DNA from: an uncultured Acidobacteriota bacterium
GTDB taxonomy: Bacteria > Acidobacteriota > Terriglobia > Bryobacterales > Bryobacteraceae
DNA: 64,000 nucleotides
Reading direction: 5' to 3'
NCBI GenBank assembly: GCA_902826685.1
Contig: CADEFT010000002.1
Location: forward strand, 62,001-126,000
Under the pieces are notes generated by a model that was not told the origin of the DNA, made no database searches, and saw only the letters and a list, made by a program, of their open reading frames with translations. Made by a program: the position numbers and the translations under genes. This document shows positions 51,298-60,253 of this stretch, in pieces (position 1 is the first letter of the stretch; each line of letters opens with the position of its first letter).

Positions 51298-51618
51298 ATG
51301 CAAGATGATCTGGATGGCCGGTTAGACCGGTTATTTCACGCCTATCGCGAAGCTTGTCCTGATACCGACGGCAGCGCCAACTTCACTCCGCAACTTTGGG
51401 CTCGAATCGAGGCGAGGCGCACTCCGGCCCCGAAGTGGCGCCGCCTGACGCAGGGCTTCGTGTCCGCGGCCGCTGCTATGTGTCTGGCGATGTCGCTTCT
51501 TTTGATCGTCCCCATTACGACCTCCAGTGCCGGGCCGTCCTATCTCGAGATCCTCGACGACGAGCATGAAACATTAGCCTTCGCCGATATCGAAGACGAC
51601 GGAGACTTGAACCAGTGA
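51298..51618 (+). CDS. short membrane protein, candidate anti-sigma factor
   Basis: 106 residues from ATG 51298 (GGGGGA upstream). The N-terminal 50 residues (MQDDLDGRLDRLFHAYREACP, then FTPQLWARIEARR) form an amphipathic helical domain followed by one membrane helix (about 61-80, VSAAAAMCLAMSLLLIV) and an acidic tail. It lacks the H-x3-C-x2-C motif. Position directly after an ECF sigma gene, plus N-terminus inside the cell, supports an anti-sigma role. Its end overlaps the next gene by 4 nt. Confidence 0.7.
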   Translation: MQDDLDGRLDRLFHAYREACPDTDGSANFTPQLWARIEARRTPAPKWRRLTQGFVSAAAAMCLAMSLLLIVPITTSSAGPSYLEILDDEHETLAFADIEDDGDLNQ

Positions 51619-52040
51619 AACGCTCGGGCAGTCCGCTCTGGATCGGCTTCTACCTACTGCTTGTGTTTTTGAGCGGAGCTCTGGTCGGGGCGTTCGGCTT
51701 CCGCCTCTACTCGGCTGGAGTCGTGAAAGCCGACGGGACTCCCAAGCAGCCACGAACCCACGAGGCCGCCCGCCAGCGATATCTCAAGGACATGGAATCG
51801 CGCCTCCACCTGGACGAAGTTCAAAAGGTGGAACTGATCAAGGTGCTTGATGAATTCCGCGGCCGCTACAGAGCCGCCCGCGATAAGGTCGAGCCCGAGA
51901 TGAAGCAGATCCAATCTGAACAGCGTCAAAAGATACGCCTGCTGCTCCGTGAGGAACAACAGGCGGCTTACGATAAGATGCTGGAGGAGTTGGACCGGAA
52001 GCGGCGCGAGGATGCAAGCGGACGAGGGGGCGGGTTCTAA
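51615..52040 (+). CDS. membrane-anchored Spy/CpxP-like protein
   Basis: 141 residues. One N-terminal membrane helix (about 8-28, WIGFYLLLVFLSGALVGAFG) and a helical outer part with two LTxxQ-like turns (LHLDEVQ and LLREEQQ), as in Spy, CpxP and related metal-sensor proteins. In this group the helical part binds unfolded protein or metal in the periplasm and feeds back on a stress sigma factor. The 4-nt overlap with the candidate anti-sigma gene links it to the ECF locus. Confidence 0.72.
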   Translation: MKRSGSPLWIGFYLLLVFLSGALVGAFGFRLYSAGVVKADGTPKQPRTHEAARQRYLKDMESRLHLDEVQKVELIKVLDEFRGRYRAARDKVEPEMKQIQSEQRQKIRLLLREEQQAAYDKMLEELDRKRREDASGRGGGF

Positions 52041-52049
52041 CCCTGCCTC

Positions 52050-52307
52050 TTACGGCTTGACCGCGGCGTCTTTCTGCCGGGCAGCCTTGTCGGCCTGCAG
52101 CGCCCGAGTCTTGGCGATTTGCTTCTGGAACCGGTCCACGCGGCCCTCGGTGTCCACCAGCTTCTGACGGCCGGTGAAGAACGGGTGGCAATTCGAGCAG
52201 ATTTCCACGCGGATGTCACCCTTGTGGGCGGAACGCGTCTTGAACACGTTTCCACACGCGCAGATTACACTCAATTCGGAATAGGCGGGGTGAATCCCTT
52301 CTTTCAT
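52050..52307 (-). CDS. rpmE: 50S ribosomal protein L31, zinc-binding type
   Basis: 85 residues. Begins [20 protein letters not shown] and contains [20 protein letters not shown], the L31 signature. C16, C18, C37 and C40 give the zinc-binding (C+) form, so it holds Zn and could be replaced by a C- paralogue under zinc shortage; none is seen here. A basic tail extends it beyond the usual 66-75 residues. Stop is 9 bp from that of the Spy-like gene (convergent), and it is divergent from pdxA. Confidence 0.96.
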   Translation of the reverse strand: MKEGIHPAYSELSVICACGNVFKTRSAHKGDIRVEICSNCHPFFTGRQKLVDTEGRVDRFQKQIAKTRALQADKAARQKDAAVKP

Positions 52308-52342
52308 TCTTTCAATATACCACTGGCGGCTATACTGGGGTC

Positions 52343-53317
52343 TTGCCTTCCTTGAAACCCCGCATCGGGCTGCTGCTGGGCGATCCCACCGGAATCGGGC
52401 CGGAACTCGCCGCGCGCCTGGTGGCGGTTCCGGAAACGCTCGCTTCGGCCAGCGTCACGCTCCTGGGCGATCCCTCCGTTTATGCCGATGGAGCGCGAGT
52501 GGCGGGTCTCCCGCCGGTCCCGCCGGTTCCCGTCATCGAGTGGCGTTGCGGCGACCCATCCGGGTTCGGCCTGGGCAAGGTCAACGCCGAGGCGGGCCGC
52601 TATACGCTGGGCTCGTTGCGCGAGGCGGCGGCGCGGCTACGATCGAACGAGTTCGATGCAATCGTTTACGCGCCGCTCAATAAGCAGGCGATGAAAATGG
52701 CCGGATTGACGGACGAGGACGAGACGCATTTTTTCGCGCGGCTGCTCGATCACGTGGGAGCCAGCTCGGAGATCAACATCGCGGGCTCGCTGTGGACGAC
52801 TCGTGTCACCTCGCACGTTCCGCTGCGCGCGGTGGCGGACCTGATCACCCAGGAACGAGTGCTCGGCGCAATCGGCCTGCTCGAGGGTGTGCTCCAGAGG
52901 AACGGACTCGGCCGTCCCCGCCTCGCCGTCGCCGGTCTCAATCCACATGCCGGGGAAGGCGGTCTGCTCGGTACAGAGGAAGTGGAAATCATCGGCCCGG
53001 CGATTGAGCGGGCGCGCCGCGCAGGCATCGAAGCCACCGGTCCGCACCCCGCCGATACGCTGTTCATCGCAGCCCGCCGCGGCGATTTCGATGGCGTGGT
53101 GACCATGTATCACGACCAGGGCCAGATCGCTACCAAGCTGCTCGGTTTCGAACGGGGCGTAACGCTGCTCGGCGGGCTGGCGGTGCCGATCTGCACGCCG
53201 GCGCACGGCACCGCGTTCGACATCGCCGGAAAGGGATGCGCCAATCCCGGCCCCATCCAGGAGGCGTTCCGCATCGCCTGCCGGCTCAGCGCGAGGGGCA
53301 ACGGGGCGTCAGTATAA
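52343..53317 (+). CDS. pdxA: 4-hydroxythreonine-4-phosphate dehydrogenase family protein
   Basis: 324 residues. Family motifs: [14 protein letters not shown] (N-terminus), [13 protein letters not shown] with a metal His, [16 protein letters not shown], and [20 protein letters not shown] with the second metal His. PdxA oxidises 4-phosphohydroxy-L-threonine for pyridoxal phosphate synthesis. Close relatives (PdxA2) act on four-carbon sugar-acid phosphates. The next gene, a fuconolactonase-like amidohydrolase, overlaps it by one base, making the sugar-acid alternative possible. Start TTG 52343, or TTG 52352 for a more typical [11 protein letters not shown]. Confidence 0.9.
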   Translation: MPSLKPRIGLLLGDPTGIGPELAARLVAVPETLASASVTLLGDPSVYADGARVAGLPPVPPVPVIEWRCGDPSGFGLGKVNAEAGRYTLGSLREAAARLRSNEFDAIVYAPLNKQAMKMAGLTDEDETHFFARLLDHVGASSEINIAGSLWTTRVTSHVPLRAVADLITQERVLGAIGLLEGVLQRNGLGRPRLAVAGLNPHAGEGGLLGTEEVEIIGPAIERARRAGIEATGPHPADTLFIAARRGDFDGVVTMYHDQGQIATKLLGFERGVTLLGGLAVPICTPAHGTAFDIAGKGCANPGPIQEAFRIACRLSARGNGASV

Positions 53318-54156
53318 TGGCCTCAGTGCGCATCGACTCTCACCATCACTTCTGGAAGTACACGGCCAAGGAGTACGACTGGATCTCGAACGACATGTCC
53401 GTGATCCGGCGCGATTTTCTCCCGCCGCACCTGGCTGCGGAGATCAAGCGGGCGGGCATCGACGGAGTGGTCAGCGTGCAGGCCCGTCAAACGGTGGAGG
53501 AAACGCGCTTCCTGCTCGATTTCGCCGCTAAGAATCCGTTCATCAAAGGCGTGGTCGGCTGGGTGCCGCTGGTGGAGAAGAACGCCGCCCAACAGATCGA
53601 AGGCTTTCACGGCCATCCCAAGCTGCGTGGCTTCCGTCATGTCATCCAGGGCGAGCCCGACGACAACTACATCCTGCGCGCCGATTTCAATGAAGGGATC
53701 AAGGCTCTGCATCACTGGGGCTATACCTATGACATCCTGATCTACGAAAAGCACCTTCCGCAGTCGATCGAGTTCGTCGACCGTCACCCGCAGCAGGTCT
53801 TCATCGTCGATCACATCGCAAAGCCGGTGATCAAGAACGATTCCATCACCGCCTGGGCGAAGAACATCAGGGAAATGGCCCGGCGGCCTAACGTCTTCTG
53901 CAAGGTGTCCGGCATGGTGACCGAAGCCGACTGGAAGAAATGGACTCCGGGCCAACTGCAGCCGTACTTCGACACCGTGCTCGAAGCGTTTACGCCGCGG
54001 CGTCTGATGTTCGGCTCCGATTGGCCGGTGAGCCTGGTGGCGAGTTCCTATAGCCGCTGGGTGCAAACGGTGGAAGCGGCCTATGCCCGGCTGTCGGCCG
54101 ATGAGAAGGCGCTGATTTTCGGCAAAACGGCTCAGGCCGCCTACGATTTGAAGTGA
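53317..54156 (+). CDS. amidohydrolase, L-fuconolactonase-like
   Basis: 279 residues from ATG 53317, sharing its A with the pdxA stop (TAATG). It has the HxH metal motif (RIDSHHHFWKY), typical of COG3618 lactonases, and strand-end metal or catalytic residues in HPQQVFIVDHIAKP and RLMFGSDWPVSL. These enzymes open 1,4-lactones of sugar acids such as L-fuconolactone. ATG chosen over an in-frame upstream start at 53236 that lies inside pdxA. Coupled translation with pdxA is likely. Confidence 0.9.
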   Translation: MASVRIDSHHHFWKYTAKEYDWISNDMSVIRRDFLPPHLAAEIKRAGIDGVVSVQARQTVEETRFLLDFAAKNPFIKGVVGWVPLVEKNAAQQIEGFHGHPKLRGFRHVIQGEPDDNYILRADFNEGIKALHHWGYTYDILIYEKHLPQSIEFVDRHPQQVFIVDHIAKPVIKNDSITAWAKNIREMARRPNVFCKVSGMVTEADWKKWTPGQLQPYFDTVLEAFTPRRLMFGSDWPVSLVASSYSRWVQTVEAAYARLSADEKALIFGKTAQAAYDLK

Positions 54157-54210
54157 GCCGGATCGGCTTGGGAAGGTAACCTTATCAACCGATTAGCCGC
54201 CTTAGCTGAA

Positions 54211-57200
54211 GTGATTTCCCCTCGATCGCTCGGAGGCGTCGTGGCTCGTCTCTTTTTCACGCTGATTTCGCTGGTCTCATTTTTACCGGGCCAGACCGCC
54301 GGCACCCTCTCCGGCACCGTTCGCGATGCCTCCGGCGGCGTCGTGAGCGGCGCAAGCGTGACGGCTCGCAACGCCGAAACGGGCTTCAGCCGCCAAGTGG
54401 CGTCGAACGAGCGCGGAGCCTACGCCTTCGCCAGCTTGCCGGTGGGCGCCTATGAACTGCGCGTCGAACAGCGCGGCTTCAAGCCGTTGGTCCAGCGCGG
54501 CGTCACGCTGACCGTCGCCCAGAACGCCAGGCTCGATCTCGCGCTCGAACTGGGCGAGGTGGCGCAGGAGGTCACCGTTTCCGCTCAGACGCAGATGGTC
54601 AACACGGCCACCCACGAGCTGTCCTACCTGGTCAGTGAACGTGCCGTTCGCGAACTGCCGCTCAATGGGCGCAACTACACCGATCTCGCGCTTCTGCAGC
54701 CCGGTGTCGTTTCCTACTCCCACCGCGACGGCGGGTCGGTGGTGGCGCACGGCCTGGGCATTTCGATCAACGGCCAGGATCCGCGATCGAACGTTTACCT
54801 GCTCGACGGCACGCCTCAGAACGATTTCACCAATGGACCGGCCGGATCGGCCGCCGGGACCGCGCTTGGCACCGAAACCATCCGCGAGTTTCGCGTCGAA
54901 GTCAATTCCTACTCCGCCGAGTTCGGGCGCAACTCGGGCGGCCAGTTCAACGCCATCACGAAGTCGGGGTCCAACGGCCTGCATGGCAGCGCGTTCCTGT
55001 TCCATCGCAACGACAATTTCGACGCGCGCAACTTCTTCGACATCGACCGGCCGGAGTTCAAGCGCAACCAATATGGACTCACCGCCGGCGGTCCCATCGT
55101 CAAGGACAAGTCGTTCTTCTTCGCCGGCTGGGAAGGATTGCGCGCGCGCCGCGGCCGGACCATCCTCACCATCGTTCCCGATGAGCGCGCCCGCTCCGGC
55201 GAGATCGCTCCCATCGACCCCGCCATCAAGCCCTACCTCGATGCCTATCCCTTGCCGACGCCTGGCCGGCAGACCGTGGGCAACGGACTCGCCGAGCATT
55301 TGTTCGGATTCAAGGAACTGCTCGATCAGGACTTTGCGCAGGGACGCTGGGATCACAACATCACCGCGAAAAGCCGTTTCTTTCTCCGCTACACCTACGA
55401 CGGGGCGGCGCAGCACCTGCCCACCGACTATCCGCAGTTCCCGCGAGATTTTATTTCCCGCAACCAGTTCGTAACGGCCGAACATGCCTGGGTGGCCACG
55501 CCCAATTTGTTGAACACCTTGCGCGGCAGTTTCGCGCGGACGCGGGTGGGCCAGGAAGTGCAATCGCTTCTCAACCCGCAGTTGCCTTCGTTCGTGCCCG
55601 GCCGCGACGTGATGGGCGGCATCGACATCGGCGGCATTCCCGGCCGCTTCGGCCCGCAGACTTCAGTCAACGTGAAGCTGACGCAGAACGTTCTGGGCCT
55701 CGAAGATACCCTGGCCTGGAACCGCGGCAGGCACATGTGGAAGTTCGGCGGCATGGCCGAGCATTACCAGGACAACATGGTGAATCCCACCTTCGCGCTT
55801 GGCATCTTCACTTTTGCCGACATTCCCGATTTCCTGCGCAACCGTCCGCAGCGATATCTGGGTCTCGATCCCAGGGGCGCGCTGGACCGCTACTGGCGCT
55901 TCACGCTGTTCGGCCTTTTCGCCGAGGACAGCATTCGCGTGAACTCCCGGCTCACGTTGAACTTCGGCCTGCGCTATGAAGTGGCGACCATGCCGGTCGA
56001 CATCTACGGGCGCGACGCCGCGCTGCCCAATCTGCTCGCGCTCGCGCCCACCGTGGGACGGCTTTACCGCCAGCAGCCGCGAAAAAACATCGCGCCGCGT
56101 TTCGGCTTCGCCTGGGATCCATTTGGCAACGGACGCACTTCGCTGCGCGGCGGCTATGGCATCTTCTTCAACTCCAACAATCAGCAGAATCTCATCGTCA
56201 CGGTGACCAATCCGCCGGCCACACCGCGTCTTTCGATCGCCAATCCGACTTTCCCGGTGCCTCCGTTTGAGCGCGGCATCGGCAATACGATCCGGCCGGT
56301 GCAATGGGATCTGAAGAATCCGAACCTGCAGGTCTGGAACCTGAACCTGCAGAGACAACTGCCCTTCGATACGCTGATCACGCTCGGCTACGCCGGTTCG
56401 CGCGGCGTTCATCTGCTGCGTTCGAACGACGTCAATACGGTGATTCCGCAGCGGCTGGCCGACGGCACCGTCTTCTTCCCGCTGAACGCGCCGCGTCCCA
56501 ATCCGGCGTTTGCCACCATCGAGCTGAAGACCAGCGACGGCAACTCCTGGTATAACGCCATGCTGTTTGAGGTGCGCAAGCAGTTTACGCGCGGCCTCTC
56601 GGTTCAGTCTTCCTACACTTTCGCCCGTAACATCGATACCACCCAGGCGTCCACGTTCTTTTCCGACGCCACCAACGGCACCACTTCCGCCATGCCGGAA
56701 TTCGCGGGCTTTCAATACAACAAGGGACTGGCCGATTACCACGCCAAGCACAACTGGGTGGTCAACTACAGCTATGCGCTGCCGTTCGGCAAGGGACGCG
56801 CCTACGGTGGCTGGGAAGTTTCCGGCATCGCGCAAATGCGCAGCGGCAATCCGCTCACGTTGTTCATCGCGCGGAACCGGTCGCGGTCGCAATGGGCGCC
56901 TTCGCTCGGCCCGGGACTCGGGCCGGACCGTCCCAGCATGGCGCCCGGCTACACGCATCAATCGGCGATTGTTGGCGATCCGGTGCAATACTTCGATCCG
57001 GCGGCATTCGCCCTCGCCCCCGCCGGCCAGTTGGGCAATCTCGGCCGCGGCGCGCTGATCGGACCCAACCTGCGCAACTTCGATTTCGCGCTGCTCAAGA
57101 ACACGAAGTGGAGCAAGCTCGGCGATCAGGGCAATATCCAATTCCGCTGCGAGATGTTCAACCTCTTCAACCGCGCCAACTTTGGCGTTCCGGCGCTGCT

Positions 57201-57312
57201 CGCCTTCACCGGAGCCGTCGATAATGAGCGCGCCCTCTCCTCTCTGGGCCGCATTCGTAGTACAGTGACGAATTCAAGGCAGATTCAACTCGGCATTCGC
57301 TTCACCTACTAG
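54211..57312 (+). CDS. TonB-dependent receptor (Oar-like, CarboxypepD_reg N-terminus)
   Basis: 1033 residues. The signal peptide is clearer if translation begins at GTG 54241 (VARLFFTLISLVSFLPGQ); ATG 54211 adds ten residues. A regulatory-like domain (about 25-110, GTLSGTVRDASGGVVSGA) precedes the plug (about 120-245, with ERAVRELPLNGRNYTDL) and barrel, ending LGIRFTY with a terminal aromatic. It is smaller than and only moderately similar to the receptor at 39936. It is followed by membrane and phosphatase genes on the same strand; the ligand is unknown. Confidence 0.92.
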   Translation: MISPRSLGGVVARLFFTLISLVSFLPGQTAGTLSGTVRDASGGVVSGASVTARNAETGFSRQVASNERGAYAFASLPVGAYELRVEQRGFKPLVQRGVTLTVAQNARLDLALELGEVAQEVTVSAQTQMVNTATHELSYLVSERAVRELPLNGRNYTDLALLQPGVVSYSHRDGGSVVAHGLGISINGQDPRSNVYLLDGTPQNDFTNGPAGSAAGTALGTETIREFRVEVNSYSAEFGRNSGGQFNAITKSGSNGLHGSAFLFHRNDNFDARNFFDIDRPEFKRNQYGLTAGGPIVKDKSFFFAGWEGLRARRGRTILTIVPDERARSGEIAPIDPAIKPYLDAYPLPTPGRQTVGNGLAEHLFGFKELLDQDFAQGRWDHNITAKSRFFLRYTYDGAAQHLPTDYPQFPRDFISRNQFVTAEHAWVATPNLLNTLRGSFARTRVGQEVQSLLNPQLPSFVPGRDVMGGIDIGGIPGRFGPQTSVNVKLTQNVLGLEDTLAWNRGRHMWKFGGMAEHYQDNMVNPTFALGIFTFADIPDFLRNRPQRYLGLDPRGALDRYWRFTLFGLFAEDSIRVNSRLTLNFGLRYEVATMPVDIYGRDAALPNLLALAPTVGRLYRQQPRKNIAPRFGFAWDPFGNGRTSLRGGYGIFFNSNNQQNLIVTVTNPPATPRLSIANPTFPVPPFERGIGNTIRPVQWDLKNPNLQVWNLNLQRQLPFDTLITLGYAGSRGVHLLRSNDVNTVIPQRLADGTVFFPLNAPRPNPAFATIELKTSDGNSWYNAMLFEVRKQFTRGLSVQSSYTFARNIDTTQASTFFSDATNGTTSAMPEFAGFQYNKGLADYHAKHNWVVNYSYALPFGKGRAYGGWEVSGIAQMRSGNPLTLFIARNRSRSQWAPSLGPGLGPDRPSMAPGYTHQSAIVGDPVQYFDPAAFALAPAGQLGNLGRGALIGPNLRNFDFALLKNTKWSKLGDQGNIQFRCEMFNLFNRANFGVPALLAFTGAVDNERALSSLGRIRSTVTNSRQIQLGIRFTY

Positions 57313-57319
57313 AAACCAA

Positions 57320-57784
57320 ATGGAGAAAAAGAAATCTATGCTGTGGGTCTTCTTCGCTCTTGGAGCGGCGCTGTCCTGGGGGATGTACGGTCCGGCGCTT
57401 CATAAGGGACAAGTGGCGCTGGGCAACCCGTTGCGTGCGCTGCTTTGCGTCGGCGTGGCTTACTTCCTGGTGGCGGTGCTGGTGCCGGGCGCCATGCTCT
57501 CGGCCCAGGGCGCCCTCAACGGCTTCACTTCGAACGGGACCACCATGGCGACGCTCGGCGGCGCTCTCGGAGCCCTCGGCGCCGTCTTCATCATCCTTGC
57601 GTTTCGCAACGGCGGCACGCCGGCCTTCGTCATGCCGCTTGTCTTTGGACTCGCCCCGCTGGTCAACGTCCTGGTCTCGATGATCACCCATCCGCCCAAG
57701 GAAGCGCCGAACCCGCTGCTGTGGGCGGGCTATCTGCTGGCGTCGATCGGAGCGGGACTTGTTCTTTACTTCAAGCCTGCTTAG
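57320..57784 (+). CDS. small DMT/EamA-like membrane protein
   Basis: 154 residues with four to five membrane helices (first at WVFFALGAALSWGMYGPAL, which resembles the EamA start). A half-size drug/metabolite-transporter fold: GALGALGAVFIILAFRNGG and VFGLAPLVNVLVSM fit EamA helices. It would act as a dimer. Begins 7 bp after the TonB receptor, so possibly co-transcribed; its end overlaps the next gene by 26 nt. Confidence 0.78.
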   Translation: MEKKKSMLWVFFALGAALSWGMYGPALHKGQVALGNPLRALLCVGVAYFLVAVLVPGAMLSAQGALNGFTSNGTTMATLGGALGALGAVFIILAFRNGGTPAFVMPLVFGLAPLVNVLVSMITHPPKEAPNPLLWAGYLLASIGAGLVLYFKPA

Positions 57785-58616
57785 CCTGGCCTTGGCGGCA
57801 GCCGATCCGCGCCTGGTCGTCATCGGACTCGATGGCTGCAGTCCCGACGGAATCCGGAAGGCCGAGGCACCGAACCTCGAACGCCTGCGCGCCGAAGGGT
57901 CCTGGACGTTCCGCGCGCGCGGCGTGATGCCCACGGTTTCAAGCCCCAACTGGGCTTCGATGATCATGGGCGCCGGGCCCGAACAGCACGGCATCACCTC
58001 CAACGAATGGCAGCCGGAGAAGTTCGAGTTTCCCGCCGTCACGCTTGGTGCGCGCCAGCGCTTCCCGACGATCTTCGGTCTGCTGCGCGATCAGCGGCCG
58101 AAATCGGTCATCGCCGTCGTTCACGACTGGAAAGACTTCGCACGGCTGGTGGAACCGGGCGTGGCCGACGTGCTCGAAAATCCCAAAGGTCCCGAGGCGA
58201 CGGTCGAACGCGCCATCGCCGTTTGGCGGGAACGGAAACCGCAGTTGCTGTTCGTCCACATCGACCACATCGACCACGTGGGCCATGAGAAAGGACACGG
58301 CACCGCCGAGTACTATCGTGCGGTGGGGGAAACGGACCGGTGGATCGGCCGAATATGGGACGCGGTGCGCGCCGACCGGCCGTTCGTCCTCGTCACCGCC
58401 GATCATGGCGGCGCCGGCAAGAAGCACGGCGGCAATACGCTGGGCGAACTCGAAATCCCGTGGATCTTGTCAGGACCCGGTGTCCGCCGCAATCATGAGC
58501 TCACCTCCACCGTCAGCACGGCAGATACCGCCGTTACCGCCGCCTATCTGTTGAAGCTGAAAACGCCGCAATCGTGGATCGGGCGTCCCGTGCTCGAAGC
58601 GTGGGGCCGCAGATAG
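57759..58616 (+). CDS. alkaline phosphatase superfamily phosphodiesterase-like protein
   Basis: 285 residues from TTG 57759, inside the previous gene. A hydrophobic leader (FFTSSLLSLALAAA) suggests export. VVIGLDGCSPDG (first metal Asp), PTVSSPNWASMIMG (catalytic Thr/Ser region), HIDHIDHVGHEKGHG (metal Asp/His) and LVTADHGGAGKKHGG (metal Asp/His pair) match nucleotide pyrophosphatase/phosphodiesterase-type enzymes. It probably cleaves phosphodiesters in the periplasm. Two bp separate its stop from the Nudix ATG. Confidence 0.9.
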   Translation: MFFTSSLLSLALAAADPRLVVIGLDGCSPDGIRKAEAPNLERLRAEGSWTFRARGVMPTVSSPNWASMIMGAGPEQHGITSNEWQPEKFEFPAVTLGARQRFPTIFGLLRDQRPKSVIAVVHDWKDFARLVEPGVADVLENPKGPEATVERAIAVWRERKPQLLFVHIDHIDHVGHEKGHGTAEYYRAVGETDRWIGRIWDAVRADRPFVLVTADHGGAGKKHGGNTLGELEIPWILSGPGVRRNHELTSTVSTADTAVTAAYLLKLKTPQSWIGRPVLEAWGRR

Positions 58617-58618
58617 CC

Positions 58619-59119
58619 ATGGCGCAGGATGAGTTGGTTGTCATCGTGGATTCGGAGAACCGGGTGACCGGCAGCGCCACCCGCCGCCAGATGCGCGCCC
58701 AAGGATTGCCGCATCGCGCCACTTACGTCTTTGTCTTCGATGCCGCCGGACGTTTGCGTGTGCAGCATCGCACCACCACCAAGGACGTCTACCCGGGTTA
58801 CTGGGACCTGGCCGCGGGCGGTGTCGTGCTCGCCGGCGAGTCCTACGAAGTCAGCGCGGAGCGCGAACTGGCCGAGGAGATGGGCATTCGCGGAGTGCCG
58901 CTCGAAACCTGGTTCGATTTTTACTTCGAAGAGGGATCCTGCAAGGTTTGGGGCCGCGTGTTTTCGTGTGTGTGGGACGGTCCGCTCCAATTGCAGGTGG
59001 AAGAGGTTCAGTCGGTCGAAGCGATGGAAGTCGCCGCTATATTGAGCGGCACGACCAGCCTTCAGTTCACGCCCGATTCGCTCTCCGCTCTCAGACGCCG
59101 GATGCTTCAGGGTTCCTGA
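58619..59119 (+). CDS. Nudix hydrolase (YfcD-like)
   Basis: 166 residues from ATG 58619. The Nudix box GGVVLAGESYEVSAERELAEEMGI-type segment spans 67-90 with all key Glu residues (GE...REL.EE.G). TTKDVYPGYWDLA just before it is the YfcD/IPP-isomerase-like hallmark. Substrate unknown: a nucleoside diphosphate derivative or isopentenyl-type diphosphate. It overlaps the 3' end of the convergent DnaJ gene by 13 nt and follows the phosphodiesterase by 2 bp. Confidence 0.92.
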   Translation: MAQDELVVIVDSENRVTGSATRRQMRAQGLPHRATYVFVFDAAGRLRVQHRTTTKDVYPGYWDLAAGGVVLAGESYEVSAERELAEEMGIRGVPLETWFDFYFEEGSCKVWGRVFSCVWDGPLQLQVEEVQSVEAMEVAAILSGTTSLQFTPDSLSALRRRMLQGS

Positions 59120-60177
59120 CGGCGCACCAGCACGGCCGTGCCATACCCCAGTCCCTGGTGGCGTCCGAGATCTGTCGCCACCCAGGCCAGTTCGATGGTG
59201 TCCGAAGAGAGCTGCCGGATGCGCACTTCGCCCTTGGCGCCGCCGGGCCCGAGCCAGGTCGAGGCCAGCGAGCCCTGGTTCACTTTGCCCGCGAACTGAA
59301 AATCGACTTCGGGCGGAATGGCGCGATCGGCGATCTTGTACCGCGCGCGATAGCGCCCGCGCACCATGCCGTTCTCTTCGAGCAGGGCGGCTTCGATGAA
59401 CTCGGGCGGATACATGTTGCGTGGCGGCATGCCGGCCGGCTTTTTCACGTAATACCAGCGTCCGCTCCATCCTTTGACTTGAGAGCCGGAGGCTTGCACC
59501 GGAGCCGGCTCAGGCACCGGCGCAACGGGATGAAGGGAAGGGGAGATGGGCATTTCGGCGGGCGGCGGCGGCGCCGCCAGCACCGTCGCCGGAGGCGGCT
59601 TCTCCCCCATCGCTTTCAATCGGGCCAGCGCAGCATCGCGATCGCGCTCGGCCTGGTGCAGCCTCGACCGGAGGTTGAGAATGATCGGCTCGAGTCCGGC
59701 GCTCGATCCGGCGTGTGACGATGCCGCGGCCTGATGGCTCGAAGGCACCGCTAACCGCGGCTGCTCCCTGGCGGCAGGCACGAAATCTTCGGCGTGTTCG
59801 TCGCTATTGGCGCGCGCCACGATGAATCCCAGTAACCCGCCGGCGGCGGCGGCCACAACCAGCCATTGCAGGCCAAACCGGCCCGCACGGCGCCTCGGCC
59901 GCGGCTGATCGTAGGGCTGATCGTCGGCCACAAACACCAGTGGCTGCGGCGGAAGCTGCCGCTCCACCAGCGATTGATCGTAGGCGCGGCGCTGCTCGGC
60001 GTTTGAAAGCGTATCGTAAATACGGTTCAGACGCTTCATCTGCAACTCGGCCAAACGGCGCTGCTTCGGATCCTGTAATCGGTCCGGGTGCAGCAGGCGT
60101 GCCAACTGCAGATACGCCTCGCGGACATCCTCCGAGGGCGCCTGCGGCGAGATTCCGAGCTCGTCGTAGTAATTCAT
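59107..60177 (-). CDS. membrane-anchored J-domain protein
   Basis: 356 residues. An N-terminal J domain (1-70) has the HPD motif at 30-32, which stimulates Hsp70 ATPase. One membrane helix (about 96-117, QWLVVAAAAGGLLGFIVA) follows, then a helical linker with a short coiled coil (LRSRLHQAERDRDAALARL), a Pro-rich segment and a C-terminal beta domain (about 245-356, GWSGRWYYVKKPAG, ending GLGYGTAVLVRRQE). The J domain is inside and the beta domain outside. Zinc and substrate domains of DnaJ are missing. Convergent with the Nudix gene. Confidence 0.85.
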   Translation of the reverse strand: MNYYDELGISPQAPSEDVREAYLQLARLLHPDRLQDPKQRRLAELQMKRLNRIYDTLSNAEQRRAYDQSLVERQLPPQPLVFVADDQPYDQPRPRRRAGRFGLQWLVVAAAAGGLLGFIVARANSDEHAEDFVPAAREQPRLAVPSSHQAAASSHAGSSAGLEPIILNLRSRLHQAERDRDAALARLKAMGEKPPPATVLAAPPPPAEMPISPSLHPVAPVPEPAPVQASGSQVKGWSGRWYYVKKPAGMPPRNMYPPEFIEAALLEENGMVRGRYRARYKIADRAIPPEVDFQFAGKVNQGSLASTWLGPGGAKGEVRIRQLSSDTIELAWVATDLGRHQGLGYGTAVLVRRQEP

Positions 60178-60253
60178 CCGATGGAACGCACGTTCCCGCT
60201 AAGGAGATCGGCGGAGACGGGTCTTAAGATTAGGCGTGCTAGGATGTGGCCCA

